DNA of 64,000 bases from NCBI RefSeq assembly GCF_003122325.1, contig NZ_QFBC01000008.1:62001-126000 (forward strand). The letters are read 5' to 3'. Source of the DNA: Rhizobium album. Lineage in GTDB: Bacteria > Pseudomonadota > Alphaproteobacteria > Rhizobiales > Rhizobiaceae. A program made the position numbers and the translations under genes. The notes under the pieces are model-generated. The model saw only the letters and a program-made list of their open reading frames with translations. It did no database searches and was not told the DNA's origin. Position 1 is the stretch's first letter; every line of letters starts with the position of its first letter. This document shows positions 26,722 through 35,901 of the stretch, in pieces.

Positions 26722-28218
26722 ATGGACCAGAACAACCCGTTCCTTTCGCCCCCGACCGCGGCGCGCACCTTCGGCTTCTTCGTCGACGGACAATGGCGGG
26801 AGGGAGGCGAGCACTTCGAGCGCGCTTCGCCCGGTCACGGCACGCCCGTCACGCGCACCGTGCGATGCTCCGTCGATGATCTCAACGCCGCCGTCTGCGC
26901 CGCGCGGAATGCCTTCGAGGATCGCCGCTGGTCCGGTCTCTCCGGCGCGGGGCGTGGCGGCGTCCTGCTGCGTGCAGCCGAGATCCTGCGCCGCCGCCGC
27001 GACGAGATCGCCTATTGGGAGGCGCTGGAAAACGGCAAGCCGATCGCCCAGGCGCGCGGCGAGATCGATCATTGCATCGCCTGCTTCGAGGTCGGCGCCG
27101 GTGCGGCGCGCATGCTGCACGGCGACAGCTTCAACTCGCTCGGCGACGATCTCTTCGGCATGGTGCTGCGCGAGCCGATCGGCGTCGTCGGTCTCATCAC
27201 GCCCTGGAACTTCCCGTTCCTGATCCTGTGCGAGCGCGTGCCGTTCATTCTGGCGTCCGGCTGCACGATGGTGGTGAAGCCGTCGGAAGTGACCTCCGCC
27301 ACGACGTTGCTTCTCGCCGAGGTGCTGACGGAAGCGGGGCTTCCGGCCGGCGTCTATAACGTCATCACCGGCTCCGGCCGCGTGATCGGCCAGGCGCTTT
27401 CGGAACATCCCGATGTCGACATGCTCTCCTTCACCGGCTCGACGGCGGTCGGCCGCTCCTGCGTCCACGCCGCCGCCGACAGCAATTTCAAGAAACTCGG
27501 ACTGGAACTCGGCGGCAAGAATCCGATCATCGTGTTTGCCGATTCCGACCTGGAGGACGCGGCCGACGGCGCGGCCTTTGGTATCAGCTTCAATACAGGA
27601 CAGTGCTGCGTCTCGTCTTCGCGCCTGATCGTCGAGCGCTCCGTCGCCGCGGAATTCGAAAAGCTGCTGGTCGAGAAGATGAAGAAGATCCGCGTCGGCG
27701 ACCCGCTCGATGGGGCAACGCAGGTCGGGGCAATCACCACCGAAGCGCAGAACGCCACGATCCTTGACTACATTGCCAGAGGCAAGGCGGACGGCGCGAC
27801 GTTGCTGACCGGCGGCGGGGCGGTCGATCTCGGCCGTGGCCAGTATATCGCGCCGACGCTGTTTTCCGGCGTTTCCCGCGATATGGCGATCGCCCGCGAC
27901 GAGATTTTCGGCCCCGTCCTGTGCTCGATGCATTTCGATACGGTGGAAGACGCCATCCAACTGGCCAATGACACCGTCTACGGTCTTGCGGCGAGCGTCT
28001 GGACGAAGAATATCGACAAGGCGTTGACGGTGAGTCGCCGGGTCCGGGCCGGGCGCTTCTGGGTCAACACGATCATGGCGGGTGGCCCCGAAATGCCGCT
28101 CGGCGGCTTCAAGCAGTCCGGCTGGGGGCGTGAGGCGGGCATCTACGGCGTGGAGGAATACACGCAGGTGAAATCCGTTCACGTCGAGATCGGCAAACGC
28201 ACGCATTGGATCGCATGA
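26722..28218 (+). CDS. Aldehyde dehydrogenase
   Basis: NAD(P)-dependent ALDH, 498 residues. Motifs: oxyanion Asn in ITPWNFPF, catalytic Glu in LELGGKNPI, catalytic Cys in NTGQCCVSSSRLIV, and the C-terminal PLGGFKQSGWGREAG. A GTGGAGGTATC ribosome site precedes ATG 26722. Within the operon it would oxidise the aldehyde formed by the Zn dehydrogenase or the GMC enzyme. Its stop overlaps the GMC start. Confidence 0.92.
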   Translation: MDQNNPFLSPPTAARTFGFFVDGQWREGGEHFERASPGHGTPVTRTVRCSVDDLNAAVCAARNAFEDRRWSGLSGAGRGGVLLRAAEILRRRRDEIAYWEALENGKPIAQARGEIDHCIACFEVGAGAARMLHGDSFNSLGDDLFGMVLREPIGVVGLITPWNFPFLILCERVPFILASGCTMVVKPSEVTSATTLLLAEVLTEAGLPAGVYNVITGSGRVIGQALSEHPDVDMLSFTGSTAVGRSCVHAAADSNFKKLGLELGGKNPIIVFADSDLEDAADGAAFGISFNTGQCCVSSSRLIVERSVAAEFEKLLVEKMKKIRVGDPLDGATQVGAITTEAQNATILDYIARGKADGATLLTGGGAVDLGRGQYIAPTLFSGVSRDMAIARDEIFGPVLCSMHFDTVEDAIQLANDTVYGLAASVWTKNIDKALTVSRRVRAGRFWVNTIMAGGPEMPLGGFKQSGWGREAGIYGVEEYTQVKSVHVEIGKRTHWIA

Positions 28219-29813
28219 TGTCGACGAGCTATGATTATGTGATCGTCGGCGGCGGCTCCGCCGGATGCGTGCTCGCGGCGCGGCTGTCGGAGAACCCGGC
28301 CGCCCGGGTCTGCCTTATCGAGGCGGGCGGACGCGACAGCCATCCGCTCATCCACATGCCCGTCGGCTTCGCCAAGATGACGACGGGTCCGCTGACCTGG
28401 GGCCTGAAGACCGTACCCCAGAAGCATGCGAACAATCGCGAGATCCTCTATGCGCAGGCCAAGGTGCTCGGTGGCGGGTCGTCGATCAATGCGGAGATTT
28501 TCACGCGCGGTGTTCCGGGCGATTATGACCGATGGGTCGAGGAAGGCGCGGAAGGCTGGGGCTTCAACGACGTCCGGAAATATTTCCTGCGCTCGGAGGG
28601 AAACTCGATCCTTTCCGGCGACTGGCACGGGACGGATGGGCCGCTTGGCGTCTCGAACATCCCGGAGCCCCAGCGCACGACGCGGGCCTTCGTGCAGAGC
28701 TGCCAGGAGGCCGGAATCCCCTATAATCCCGACTTCAACGGGTCCGTGCAGGAGGGGGCAGGCGTCTACCAGACGACGACGCGCGACAACCGGCGTTGCT
28801 CGGCCGCCGTCGGTTATCTGCGTCCGGCTCTGAAGCGGTCGAACCTGACGGTCGTTACCGGCGCGCTTGTGCTCCGCGTCGTCTTTCAGGGGCGCCGAGC
28901 GGTGGGCGTCGACTATCAGGTCGGCGGGCAGCGCAAGACAGCGCGGGCGGAAAGCGAGGTGCTTCTGACCTCCGGCGCGATCGGGACGCCGAAGCTGATG
29001 ATGCTCTCCGGCGTCGGGCCGGCTGACGTACTGCGGAGCCACGGCATCGAGGTGGTGCAGGACATGGCCGGCGTCGGCCGGAACCTCCAGGACCATTTCG
29101 GCGTCGACATCGTCGCCGAACTGAAGCACCACGACAGCCTCGACAAATACAACCGGCTGCACTGGTCCGTCTGGGCGGGCATCCAGTATGCGCTTTTCCG
29201 ATCCGGTCCGATCACCTCCAACGTCGTGGAGGGCGGAGCGTTCTGGTACGGCGACAGGACGAGCCCGACGCCCGACCTGCAATTCCACTTCCTGGCGGGC
29301 GCGGGAGCGGAGGCGGGCGTGCCGAGCGTGCCGAAGAGGGCGTCCGGCATCACGCTCAACTCCTACACGCTCCGGCCGAAGTCGCGCGGGACCGTGACCT
29401 TGCGCTCGGCCGATCCGCGCGACCTGCCGGTCATCGACCCGAACTTCCTCGCAGACCCCGAGGACGTGCGGATATCCGCCGAAGGCGTGAAGATCAGCCA
29501 GGAAATCTTCAGCCAGCCGTCCCTGCAGAAATACATCAAGACGCTGCGCTTTCCCGATCGCGATGTGCGCACGCACGAAGACTACGTCGCCTATACGCGC
29601 CAGTACGGTCGCACATCCTATCATCCGACCTGCACCTGCAAGATGGGCCGGGACGAGATGTCGGTGGTCGATCCGCAACTGCGCGTCCGCGGCCTGGACG
29701 GCATCCGGATCTGCGACAGTTCCACGATGCCGAGCCTCGTCGGATCCAACACCAATGCGGCGACGATCATGATCGGGGAGAAGGCTTCGGATATGATCCG
29801 CGGCAATGCCTGA
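28215..29813 (+). CDS. GMC-family FAD oxidoreductase (choline dehydrogenase-like)
   Basis: FAD-dependent alcohol dehydrogenase, 532 residues. It has the N-terminal FAD-binding VIVGGGSAGCVLAARLSENP, the GMC signature around AKVLGGGSSINAEIF and GAIGTPKLMMLSGVG, and the C-terminal active-site His in RTSYHPTCTCKMG. ATG 28215 overlaps the aldehyde dehydrogenase stop. Relatives oxidise choline, polyethylene glycol, pyridoxine or aliphatic alcohols; the substrate here is unknown. It is the last gene before a strong terminator. Confidence 0.92.
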   Translation: MMSTSYDYVIVGGGSAGCVLAARLSENPAARVCLIEAGGRDSHPLIHMPVGFAKMTTGPLTWGLKTVPQKHANNREILYAQAKVLGGGSSINAEIFTRGVPGDYDRWVEEGAEGWGFNDVRKYFLRSEGNSILSGDWHGTDGPLGVSNIPEPQRTTRAFVQSCQEAGIPYNPDFNGSVQEGAGVYQTTTRDNRRCSAAVGYLRPALKRSNLTVVTGALVLRVVFQGRRAVGVDYQVGGQRKTARAESEVLLTSGAIGTPKLMMLSGVGPADVLRSHGIEVVQDMAGVGRNLQDHFGVDIVAELKHHDSLDKYNRLHWSVWAGIQYALFRSGPITSNVVEGGAFWYGDRTSPTPDLQFHFLAGAGAEAGVPSVPKRASGITLNSYTLRPKSRGTVTLRSADPRDLPVIDPNFLADPEDVRISAEGVKISQEIFSQPSLQKYIKTLRFPDRDVRTHEDYVAYTRQYGRTSYHPTCTCKMGRDEMSVVDPQLRVRGLDGIRICDSSTMPSLVGSNTNAATIMIGEKASDMIRGNA

Positions 29814-29835
29814 CCGCCACGGATGCGAATATGAC

Positions 29836-29861
29836 AAGGGCGGCTCTCGGGCCGCCCTTTT
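29836..29861 (+). terminator. Rho-independent terminator
   Basis: The stem GGGCGGC/GCCGCCC, extended by AA-TT pairs, has a short loop and is followed by TTTT, 22 bases after the GMC stop. It ends the importer/dehydrogenase operon that starts at 21038 and separates it from the convergent aldo/keto reductase gene. Confidence 0.85.
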
Positions 29862-29864
29862 GCG

Positions 29865-30683
29865 TCAATCCCATTCGGGAGCCCAGGGCAGTTGGCCCGC
29901 CTTGATGATGCGATAGCCGGTGGCGTTCAGGGCGTCGATCCTCTCCATGTCGATGGAGGACAGCGTGAAATCCATGATGTCGAAATTCGCGCGGATATTC
30001 TCCGGTTTCGTCGACATGGTGTTGAGCGGCACGCCTTTCTGCAGGATCCAGCGCAGCACCACCTGCGCGGCGGACTTGCCGTAGGTTCGGCCGATTTCGG
30101 CGAACAGGCCATGCTTGAACACTTCGCCGCGGGCGATGGATGCGTAGGAGGAGAGCGGGATTCCCGTCTCCGACGCCGCGGCGAGGAGTTTGCGCTGGTC
30201 CACCAAGGGGTGGAACTCCACCTGGTTGGTGACGAGCGGTTCATCGATCACGGCGCGCGCCACATGCATCATGCGCGCGGTATAGTTGGAGACGCCGATG
30301 GCGTCCGCAAGGCCTTTTTCCCTGGCCGATTGCAGCAGGCGCAGGGAGGGCGCGACATCCCCGTCCGCCGGTGGCCAGTGCAGCAGAAGCGCATCGACAC
30401 GATCGACCTGGAGTGCCTTCAGGCTGGCTTCGACGGAGGGCAGGAATTTTTCCTCGCAATAATTGTCCGGATGCACCTTGGTGGTGATGCAGAGATCGTT
30501 GCGTGCGATGCCGCTCGACGCGAGCGCGGCGCCCGTTTCCGCTTCGTTGCCATACATCTGCGCCGTGTCGAAGGCCCGATAGCCGGCCTCGATCGCTGTG
30601 AGGGCAGCCGCGCGGAGCGCGTCGCCCTTGAGCGGATAGGTGCCGAAGCCACGCTGGAAACTCCCTTGGAAATAGATGGTCAT
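29865..30683 (-). CDS. Aldo/keto reductase (2,5-diketogluconate reductase-like)
   Basis: NAD(P)H-linked carbonyl reductase, 272 residues, (beta/alpha)8 barrel. Visible are the signature GYRAFDTAQMYGNEAETG with the catalytic Asp and Tyr, the Lys in CITTKVHPDNY, the His in ALLLHWPP, and the cofactor loop near the C-terminus (TKPENIRANFDIMDF). It is convergent with the GMC gene and divergent from the CoA-transferase gene, sharing the promoter region with TetR operator 2. Confidence 0.9.
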   Translation of the reverse strand: MTIYFQGSFQRGFGTYPLKGDALRAAALTAIEAGYRAFDTAQMYGNEAETGAALASSGIARNDLCITTKVHPDNYCEEKFLPSVEASLKALQVDRVDALLLHWPPADGDVAPSLRLLQSAREKGLADAIGVSNYTARMMHVARAVIDEPLVTNQVEFHPLVDQRKLLAAASETGIPLSSYASIARGEVFKHGLFAEIGRTYGKSAAQVVLRWILQKGVPLNTMSTKPENIRANFDIMDFTLSSIDMERIDALNATGYRIIKAGQLPWAPEWD

Positions 30684-30765
30684 GCGCCCTCCTGGGTGGG
30701 TGGTGCGAGCGTTGCACGAGCGATGAATATCGCACTTGCCTGATCGCTCCGTTCGTGTTTAATGT

Positions 30766-30781
30766 ATAACTAGTTAGTTAC
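30766..30781. promoter_or_regulatory. Candidate TetR operator 2
   Basis: ATAACTAGTTAGTTAC, with arms TAACTA/TAGTTA, lies between the divergent aldo/keto reductase and CoA-transferase genes. It ends 27 bases before the CoA-transferase ATG (30809), so a bound protein would cover the promoter. Confidence 0.7.
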
Positions 30782-30808
30782 TTAATGCAATGGGAAACGG
30801 AGATCGAG

Positions 30809-32380
30809 ATGCGCAAGGTGAAGACTGCGGAGGAAGCGGCCAGGCTCGTCGGAGATGGGGCGGTCGTGGCGGTCAATTCGTCGTCCGGGCTCTGCTGCCC
30901 CGACGCGGTGCTGAAGGCGCTCGGCGAGCGCTTCGATCGCGAGGGCCATCCGCGCGGCCTCACATCCGTCCATCCCATTGCGGCGGGCGATTTCTTCGGC
31001 ACGCGCGGGGTCGATCATATTGCCAAGCCCGGCATGCTGGTGAAGATCATCGGTGGCTCCTATCCCTCCGGGCCGAGCAATGCCGAGCCGCCGCTCGTCT
31101 GGCAGATGATTTTGAAGGAGGAGCTTGCCGCCTGGAACGTGCCTTCCGGCATCGTCTTCGACATGCTGCGGGAAGGGGCGGCAAAACGTCCCGGCGTGCT
31201 GACCAAGGTAGGCATGGAAACCTTTGTCGATCCGGACCAGGACGGCTGCGCCATGAACGCCAGCGCCCGGGCCGTGCCGCTTGTCAAGCGCGTGGAGTTC
31301 GAAGGCGAGGACTGGCTGCACTTCCCGGCCATCCGCCCCGATGTCGCGATCATCCGGGCAACCACCGCAGACCAGAACGGCAACCTGACCTTCGAACACG
31401 AGGGCGCGACGCTGGGCGCGATGGAGATGGCTCTTGCCGCGCGCAATTCCGGCGGGCTGGTGATCGCACAGGTCAAGCGGGTGGCGGCCAACGGCACCTT
31501 CCGGCCGCATGACGTGCGCGTTCCCGGCATTCTCGTCGATGTCATCGTCGAGGCGCCCGACCAGTTGCAGACGACGGCGACGCAATACGATCCGGCGATT
31601 TCGGGAGAGTTGTTCCGGCCGCTCGAAACCTTCCGCCTGCCGGCGCTCGACATCGGCAAGGTGATCGCACGCCGGGTTGCGCGGGAACTGAAGGCGGACT
31701 GGGCCGTCAATATCGGCTTCGGCATCTCGGCCAACGTGCCGCGCATCCTCATCGAGGAAGGGCTGCACGGCAAGATCACCTGGGTTATTGAACAGGGCGC
31801 CGTCGGCGGTGTGCCGCTGCTCGATTTCAAGTTCGGCTGCGCCTCCAATGCCGAGGCCTTCGTCGCCTCGCCGCACCAGTTCTGTTATTTCCAGGCCGGC
31901 GCGTTCGATTGCTCCCTGCTGTCCTTCCTCGAGATCGATGCCGAGGGCTCGGTCAATGTCAGTCGGCTGGCGGCGACGCCACACCGTACCGCCGGCGCCG
32001 GCGGCTTCGTGGATATCACCTCGCGCGCCAAGAAGATCGTCTTCTCCGGCAATTTTAATGCCGGTGCGAAAATGCGCATCGAAGACGGCCGGCTGGTGAT
32101 CGACAAGGAAGGCCGCATCGCCAAGTTCGTGCCGAAGGTGGATCAGGTCAGCTTTTCCGGCAAGCGCGCCCGCGCGCAGGGGCAGGATATCACCTATGTC
32201 ACCGAGCGCTGCGTCATCCGGCTGGAGGAGGACGGGCTGGTCATCACCGAAATCGCCCCCGGCCTGGATCTCCAGCGCGACGTTCTCGATCAGGCGGCAA
32301 CGCCGCTGCGGGTTTCCGGTTCGTTGAAGACGATGGACGAAGCGCTTTTCCGCGCCGAGCTGATGGGGCTCGTGCTTTGA
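30809..32380 (+). CDS. Acetate/propionate-type CoA-transferase
   Basis: Family I CoA-transferase, 523 residues, with the alpha and beta domains fused. It would move CoA from an acyl-CoA donor onto a carboxylic acid via a glutamyl-CoA thioester. The catalytic Glu is residue 328 in WVIEQGAVGG. ATG 30809 has a GGAG site; ATG 30785 upstream is in frame but lies right at the operator. Together with the hydratase and acyl-CoA dehydrogenase genes nearby it suggests that the pathway activates its acid product and then runs a beta-oxidation-like sequence. The true substrate is unknown. Confidence 0.88.
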   Translation: MRKVKTAEEAARLVGDGAVVAVNSSSGLCCPDAVLKALGERFDREGHPRGLTSVHPIAAGDFFGTRGVDHIAKPGMLVKIIGGSYPSGPSNAEPPLVWQMILKEELAAWNVPSGIVFDMLREGAAKRPGVLTKVGMETFVDPDQDGCAMNASARAVPLVKRVEFEGEDWLHFPAIRPDVAIIRATTADQNGNLTFEHEGATLGAMEMALAARNSGGLVIAQVKRVAANGTFRPHDVRVPGILVDVIVEAPDQLQTTATQYDPAISGELFRPLETFRLPALDIGKVIARRVARELKADWAVNIGFGISANVPRILIEEGLHGKITWVIEQGAVGGVPLLDFKFGCASNAEAFVASPHQFCYFQAGAFDCSLLSFLEIDAEGSVNVSRLAATPHRTAGAGGFVDITSRAKKIVFSGNFNAGAKMRIEDGRLVIDKEGRIAKFVPKVDQVSFSGKRARAQGQDITYVTERCVIRLEEDGLVITEIAPGLDLQRDVLDQAATPLRVSGSLKTMDEALFRAELMGLVL

Positions 32381-33150
32381 GCGATGCGCGCATCGAGCTT
32401 CGCGTCGAGGAGCGGATCGCGCATCTCACTCTTCGCCGCACGGAAAAGCTGAACGCGCTCGACGACGCCATGGTGGACGCATTGTTCGACGCCTGCCGCG
32501 CCATCGAGCGTTCGCAGGCGCGCGTGGCCATCCTGACGGGCGAGGGCAGCAGGTCCTTCTGTGCCGGCGGCGATATCGAGGCGTGGAGCCGGCTTGACGC
32601 TGAGGGCTTCTCCCGCCGCTGGCTGCGGGACGGTCATGACGCCTTCGATGCCCTGGCGCGGCTATCCGTGCCGCTGATTGCGGTGCTGAACGGCCATGCG
32701 CTCGGCGGCGGGCTGGAACTTGCGGCGTGCGCGGATCTCCGCATCGCCGAGGCGCATGTGACGATCGGCCAGCCGGAACCCGGTCTCGGCATCATTCCCG
32801 GCTGGTCGGGCACGCAACGGGCTTCGCGGCGTTTTGGCACGCAGCTTGTCCGGCGCATGGCACTGTTCGGCGAGGTGTTTTCCTCCGAAGAGGCGCTCGC
32901 GCTCGGGCTGGTGGATCGGATCGTCGCGACAGGCGAAGGCGCGGCGGCAGCGCAAGTTGCCGCGGCGCGCGTGTTGCAGCGGTCTCCCCGTGCGACGGAA
33001 CTCACCAAGATGCTGGTCAACGCCGCCGAAGGCGAAGAAAGGGAGCGGGTGGTCGAAGCTCTTGCAGGCGCCGCAGCGGTCTCTTCCGAGGATCTGGCGG
33101 AGGGGCTTGCGGCCTATCGGCAAAAGCGCCCGGCGCGTTTCGGGCAATGA
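32377..33150 (+). CDS. Enoyl-CoA hydratase/isomerase family protein
   Basis: Crotonase-fold enzyme, 257 residues. It starts at TTG 32377, overlapping the CoA-transferase stop. Oxyanion-hole segments (SFCAGGDIEAW and HALGGGLELAACADLRIAEA) and both catalytic Glu positions of true hydratases are kept (GGGLEL and GQPEPGLGIIPG), so water addition to a 2-enoyl-CoA is likely. It lies in the operon of the CoA-transferase. Confidence 0.88.
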   Translation: MSDARIELRVEERIAHLTLRRTEKLNALDDAMVDALFDACRAIERSQARVAILTGEGSRSFCAGGDIEAWSRLDAEGFSRRWLRDGHDAFDALARLSVPLIAVLNGHALGGGLELAACADLRIAEAHVTIGQPEPGLGIIPGWSGTQRASRRFGTQLVRRMALFGEVFSSEEALALGLVDRIVATGEGAAAAQVAAARVLQRSPRATELTKMLVNAAEGEERERVVEALAGAAAVSSEDLAEGLAAYRQKRPARFGQ

Positions 33151-33181
33151 TTGAGCCCGTCGGACGTGGGATACAAAACCA

Positions 33182-33492
33182 GGCGGCAAAGAATTCGTAG
33201 CCGATCTTTTCGATGCGGCAGTCGAGGTTGCGGGGCCGGGGACGGCGCTCCGCGCTTGTCTTGCGGCCCGACCGCGCGGGTGGACCGTCGTTATCGGTGC
33301 AGGCAAGGGGCCGCGCCACTCGCGGCAGCCTTCGTCGAGGGCGGGAGCATGCAGCGTTTGCGGGAATTGGGCTCGGACCATCTGCCTTGCCGGCCGGCAC
33401 CGATGGCTGGACAGCTTTCCAGCGGCTGGGAGACCCTGTTGTCGCCGGTCCAACGGGAATGCCAACGACTCCGGGCCATTCTGATCCGATAG
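33182..33492 (+). pseudogene. ttuD: Remnant of a glycerate 2-kinase (TtuD/MOFRL-type) gene
   Basis: The 438-base gap between the hydratase and the aldo/keto reductase holds decayed coding sequence. From 33182 the frame reads KEFVADLFDAAVEVAGPG and RGWTVVIGAGKG, the N-terminus of TtuD-like glycerate kinases; it continues after a frameshift as AAPLAAAFVEG. About 80 bases on, DGWTAFQRLGDPVVAGPTG and, after another shift, LRAILIR followed by TAG at 33490-33492 match the C-terminus. Some 300 central residues are missing. The gene was deleted internally and then frameshifted. Confidence 0.65.
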
Positions 33493-33588
33493 AGCATGTC
33501 CGGAAAATGTGCGCGACGGCTTTGCTGGAAATGCGCAGGACAGGAATCTCCACCCGCGCCGCTTCCGGCGGCGCGGGTGGACGGAGCT

Positions 33589-34605
33589 TCAGGCCGGGAC
33601 GGGTGCGTCCTCGCGCAGCAGGCCGTTCTTCTTGAGATCCGCCCAGAAATCGGCCGGGATCGGCTGCGAGAACCATGCAAGGTTCTGGTCGAGCTGTTCC
33701 ATTGTGCGCGTACCCGCCATGAAGGAGGGGACGGCCGGATGGGCGACGACGAACTGCAGGGCCGCGGCGGCAAGCGGCACGCCATGGTCTGCGCAGACGG
33801 TCTCGATCTTCGCCACCTTTTCCATGATTTCGCGCGGGGCCGGCGCATAGTTGTACTTCGCGCCCTCCCTTGCTCCGGTGGCGAGGATGCCCGAATTGAA
33901 ACCGCCGCCCACGACGACGGCAGCGCCCCGCGCCTCGCAGAGTGGAAGAAAGCTGTCAAGCGCCTCCTGTTCCAGCAGGGTGTAGCGGCCAGCCAGCAGG
34001 AAGCAGTCGAAGTCACGCCGCGTGAGAGCTTCATGGCAGACTTCCCATTCATTGACCCCGACGCCGATCGCCTTCACCACCTTTTCCGACCGCAGCCGCT
34101 CCAGCGCCCGCCATGCGCCGTCCATTGCCTGCTCGAACACTTCCGGCTGTTCACTTCCGCGCGTGAAGACGTCGATGTCGTGAATGAAACACATGTCCAT
34201 GCGCTCCAGCCCCAGTCGCTGCAGGCTATCCTCGAAAGCGCGCATGGTGCCATCGTAGCTGTAGTCGAAATGCGTGGTGAAGGGGGCCGCGTTCGTCCAT
34301 GGCGAGAAGTCGATGGTCTCGCGCTTTGCCGGGCGCAGCAGCCTGCCCACCTTGGAGGCGAGAACGAAATCGTCCCGCTTCTTCCAGCGAAGCGCATGGC
34401 CGGTGCGCAACTCGGCAAGGCCATGGCCGTACATCGGCGCGCTGTCGACGAAACGGACGCCCGCCTCCCAGGCGCGCGTAAACATCGCTTCCGACGTCGC
34501 CTCGTCTATCTCGCGGAAGATATTGCCGAGGGGCGCGGTTCCGAAACCGAAGGCGGTCACCTCCAGATCCGTCCGCCCGAATTTGCGCTTTTGCCCTGGC
34601 TGCAT
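33589..34605 (-). CDS. Aldo/keto reductase (D-threo-aldose / pyridoxal dehydrogenase-like)
   Basis: 338 residues of the AKR fold in the group that oxidises sugars such as L-fucose or D-arabinose, or pyridoxal, rather than reducing carbonyls. Visible motifs are FGFGTAPLGNIF, VRFVDSAPMYGHGLAE with the catalytic Asp/Tyr, VLASKVGRLL and MCFIHDIDVFTRG. ATG 34605 has an excellent GGAGGAGAAAC site, which rules out the longer frame to 34710. It is divergent from the acyl-CoA dehydrogenase gene and faces TetR operator 3. An aldose-dehydrogenase role would fit a sugar importer. Confidence 0.88.
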   Translation of the reverse strand: MQPGQKRKFGRTDLEVTAFGFGTAPLGNIFREIDEATSEAMFTRAWEAGVRFVDSAPMYGHGLAELRTGHALRWKKRDDFVLASKVGRLLRPAKRETIDFSPWTNAAPFTTHFDYSYDGTMRAFEDSLQRLGLERMDMCFIHDIDVFTRGSEQPEVFEQAMDGAWRALERLRSEKVVKAIGVGVNEWEVCHEALTRRDFDCFLLAGRYTLLEQEALDSFLPLCEARGAAVVVGGGFNSGILATGAREGAKYNYAPAPREIMEKVAKIETVCADHGVPLAAAALQFVVAHPAVPSFMAGTRTMEQLDQNLAWFSQPIPADFWADLKKNGLLREDAPVPA

Positions 34606-34724
34606 GTTTCTCCTCCATAAGTAACCATTTGGTGCATAATATGCATGCGGGAAGCCCCTGCGCAAGCGCCTCCGCATCTCCTCGATATTTTTCCATCTTG
34701 ACGGCCGCATAATTCGGCATGTAT

Positions 34725-34740
34725 GTAACTAGATAGTTAC
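34725..34740. promoter_or_regulatory. Candidate TetR operator 3 (perfect palindrome)
   Basis: GTAACTAGATAGTTAC is a fully symmetric pair of 7-base arms around GA. It ends 18 bases before the acyl-CoA dehydrogenase start (34759) and lies 120 bases from the divergent reductase start. It is the best of the three copies and defines the consensus. Confidence 0.75.
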
Positions 34741-34758
34741 TATATTGGAGGATTGCCG

Positions 34759-35901
34759 GTGTATCTCACACAAACCCAAGAACAGGTGCGCGATATGGCG
34801 CGCACCTTTGCCGATGAAATGATCCGTCCGATTGCCGAAGAGCTGGACCGTGAAGAAAGCTTCCCGGCCGATCTCTATGCGGAGATGGGCAAGCTCGGGC
34901 TCTTCGGGATCGGAGTGCCGGAAGCGCTCGGCGGCCCCGGCTTCGATACGCTGACCTATGCCGTCGTCATGGAGGAGGTGAGCCGCGGTTATGCTTCCGT
35001 TGCCGACCAGTGCGGCCTGATCGAACTCATCTCGTCGCTGCTGGTGCGGCACGGCACGGAACGTCAGCAGGCCATGCTGCCCGACATCCTCTCTACGCGA
35101 TCGAAAGTGGCCTATTGCATCACGGAACCGGAGGCAGGAACTGACGTTTCCGGCATCCGCACCACGGCGGAGCGCGACGGAGACGGTTGGCGTCTGAACG
35201 GCGGCAAGATCTGGATCCATAATGCACCGGTGGCCGATTTCGGCTTCGTGCTGGCGCGCACCGACAGGGAAGCCGGAAACCGCGGCATGTCGATCTTCAT
35301 CGTCGACCTGCATGCGACAGGCATCGAGCGCGGCCCCAAGGAGCACAAGATGGGTCAGCGGGCCAGCCAGGTCGGCGCGCTGAACTTCAACGATGTGCGC
35401 CTTTCCGCCGATGCCCTGCTCGGCACGGAAGGGCGCGGCTTCCATATGATGATGTCGGTGCTCGACAAGGGCCGTGTGGGGATCGCCTCGCTGGCCGTCG
35501 GTATCGCACAGGCTGGCCTTGAAGCCGCACTTGAATATGCCGGCACGCGAAAACAGTTCGGCAAGGCCATCGCCGATTTCCAGGGTGTGCAATGGCTGCT
35601 CGCCGACATGGCGAAGGATATCGAGGCCGCCCGCCTGCTGGTCCACTCCGCCGCCTCGAAGATCGACAGCGGTGCGGATGCGACGAAAGCCTGCTCCATC
35701 GCAAAATGCTTCGCCGGCGACATGGCGGTGCAGCGCACGGCCGATGCCGTGCAGGTCTTCGGCGGTTCCGGTTATATCCGCGGCTTCGAGGTCGAACGGC
35801 TCTATCGCGACGCCAAGATCACGCAGATCTACGAGGGTACGAACCAGATCCAGCGCATGATCATCGCTCGCGAACTTCTGAAGAAGGGCGCACGGGCATG
35901 A
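34759..35901 (+). CDS. Acyl-CoA dehydrogenase
   Basis: FAD enzyme that introduces a 2,3-double bond into an acyl-CoA and passes electrons to ETF. 380 residues. GTG 34759 is preferred to TTG 34753 because GGAGGA (34747-34752) then has a 6-base spacing. Motifs: YCITEPEAGTDVSGI for FAD binding, RKQFGKAIADFQGVQW, and the catalytic Glu in QIYEGTNQIQRM near the C-terminus. It probably works just before the enoyl-CoA hydratase of this cluster. A truncated etfB lies downstream at 38712. Confidence 0.92.
   Translation: MYLTQTQEQVRDMARTFADEMIRPIAEELDREESFPADLYAEMGKLGLFGIGVPEALGGPGFDTLTYAVVMEEVSRGYASVADQCGLIELISSLLVRHGTERQQAMLPDILSTRSKVAYCITEPEAGTDVSGIRTTAERDGDGWRLNGGKIWIHNAPVADFGFVLARTDREAGNRGMSIFIVDLHATGIERGPKEHKMGQRASQVGALNFNDVRLSADALLGTEGRGFHMMMSVLDKGRVGIASLAVGIAQAGLEAALEYAGTRKQFGKAIADFQGVQWLLADMAKDIEAARLLVHSAASKIDSGADATKACSIAKCFAGDMAVQRTADAVQVFGGSGYIRGFEVERLYRDAKITQIYEGTNQIQRMIIARELLKKGARA

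Noticed and set aside
33213-33635. An open plus-strand frame of 140 codons between the hydratase and aldo/keto reductase genes
   Set aside because: It crosses the decayed glycerate-kinase remnant in mixed frames and runs antisense into the reductase gene; no independent coding signal.
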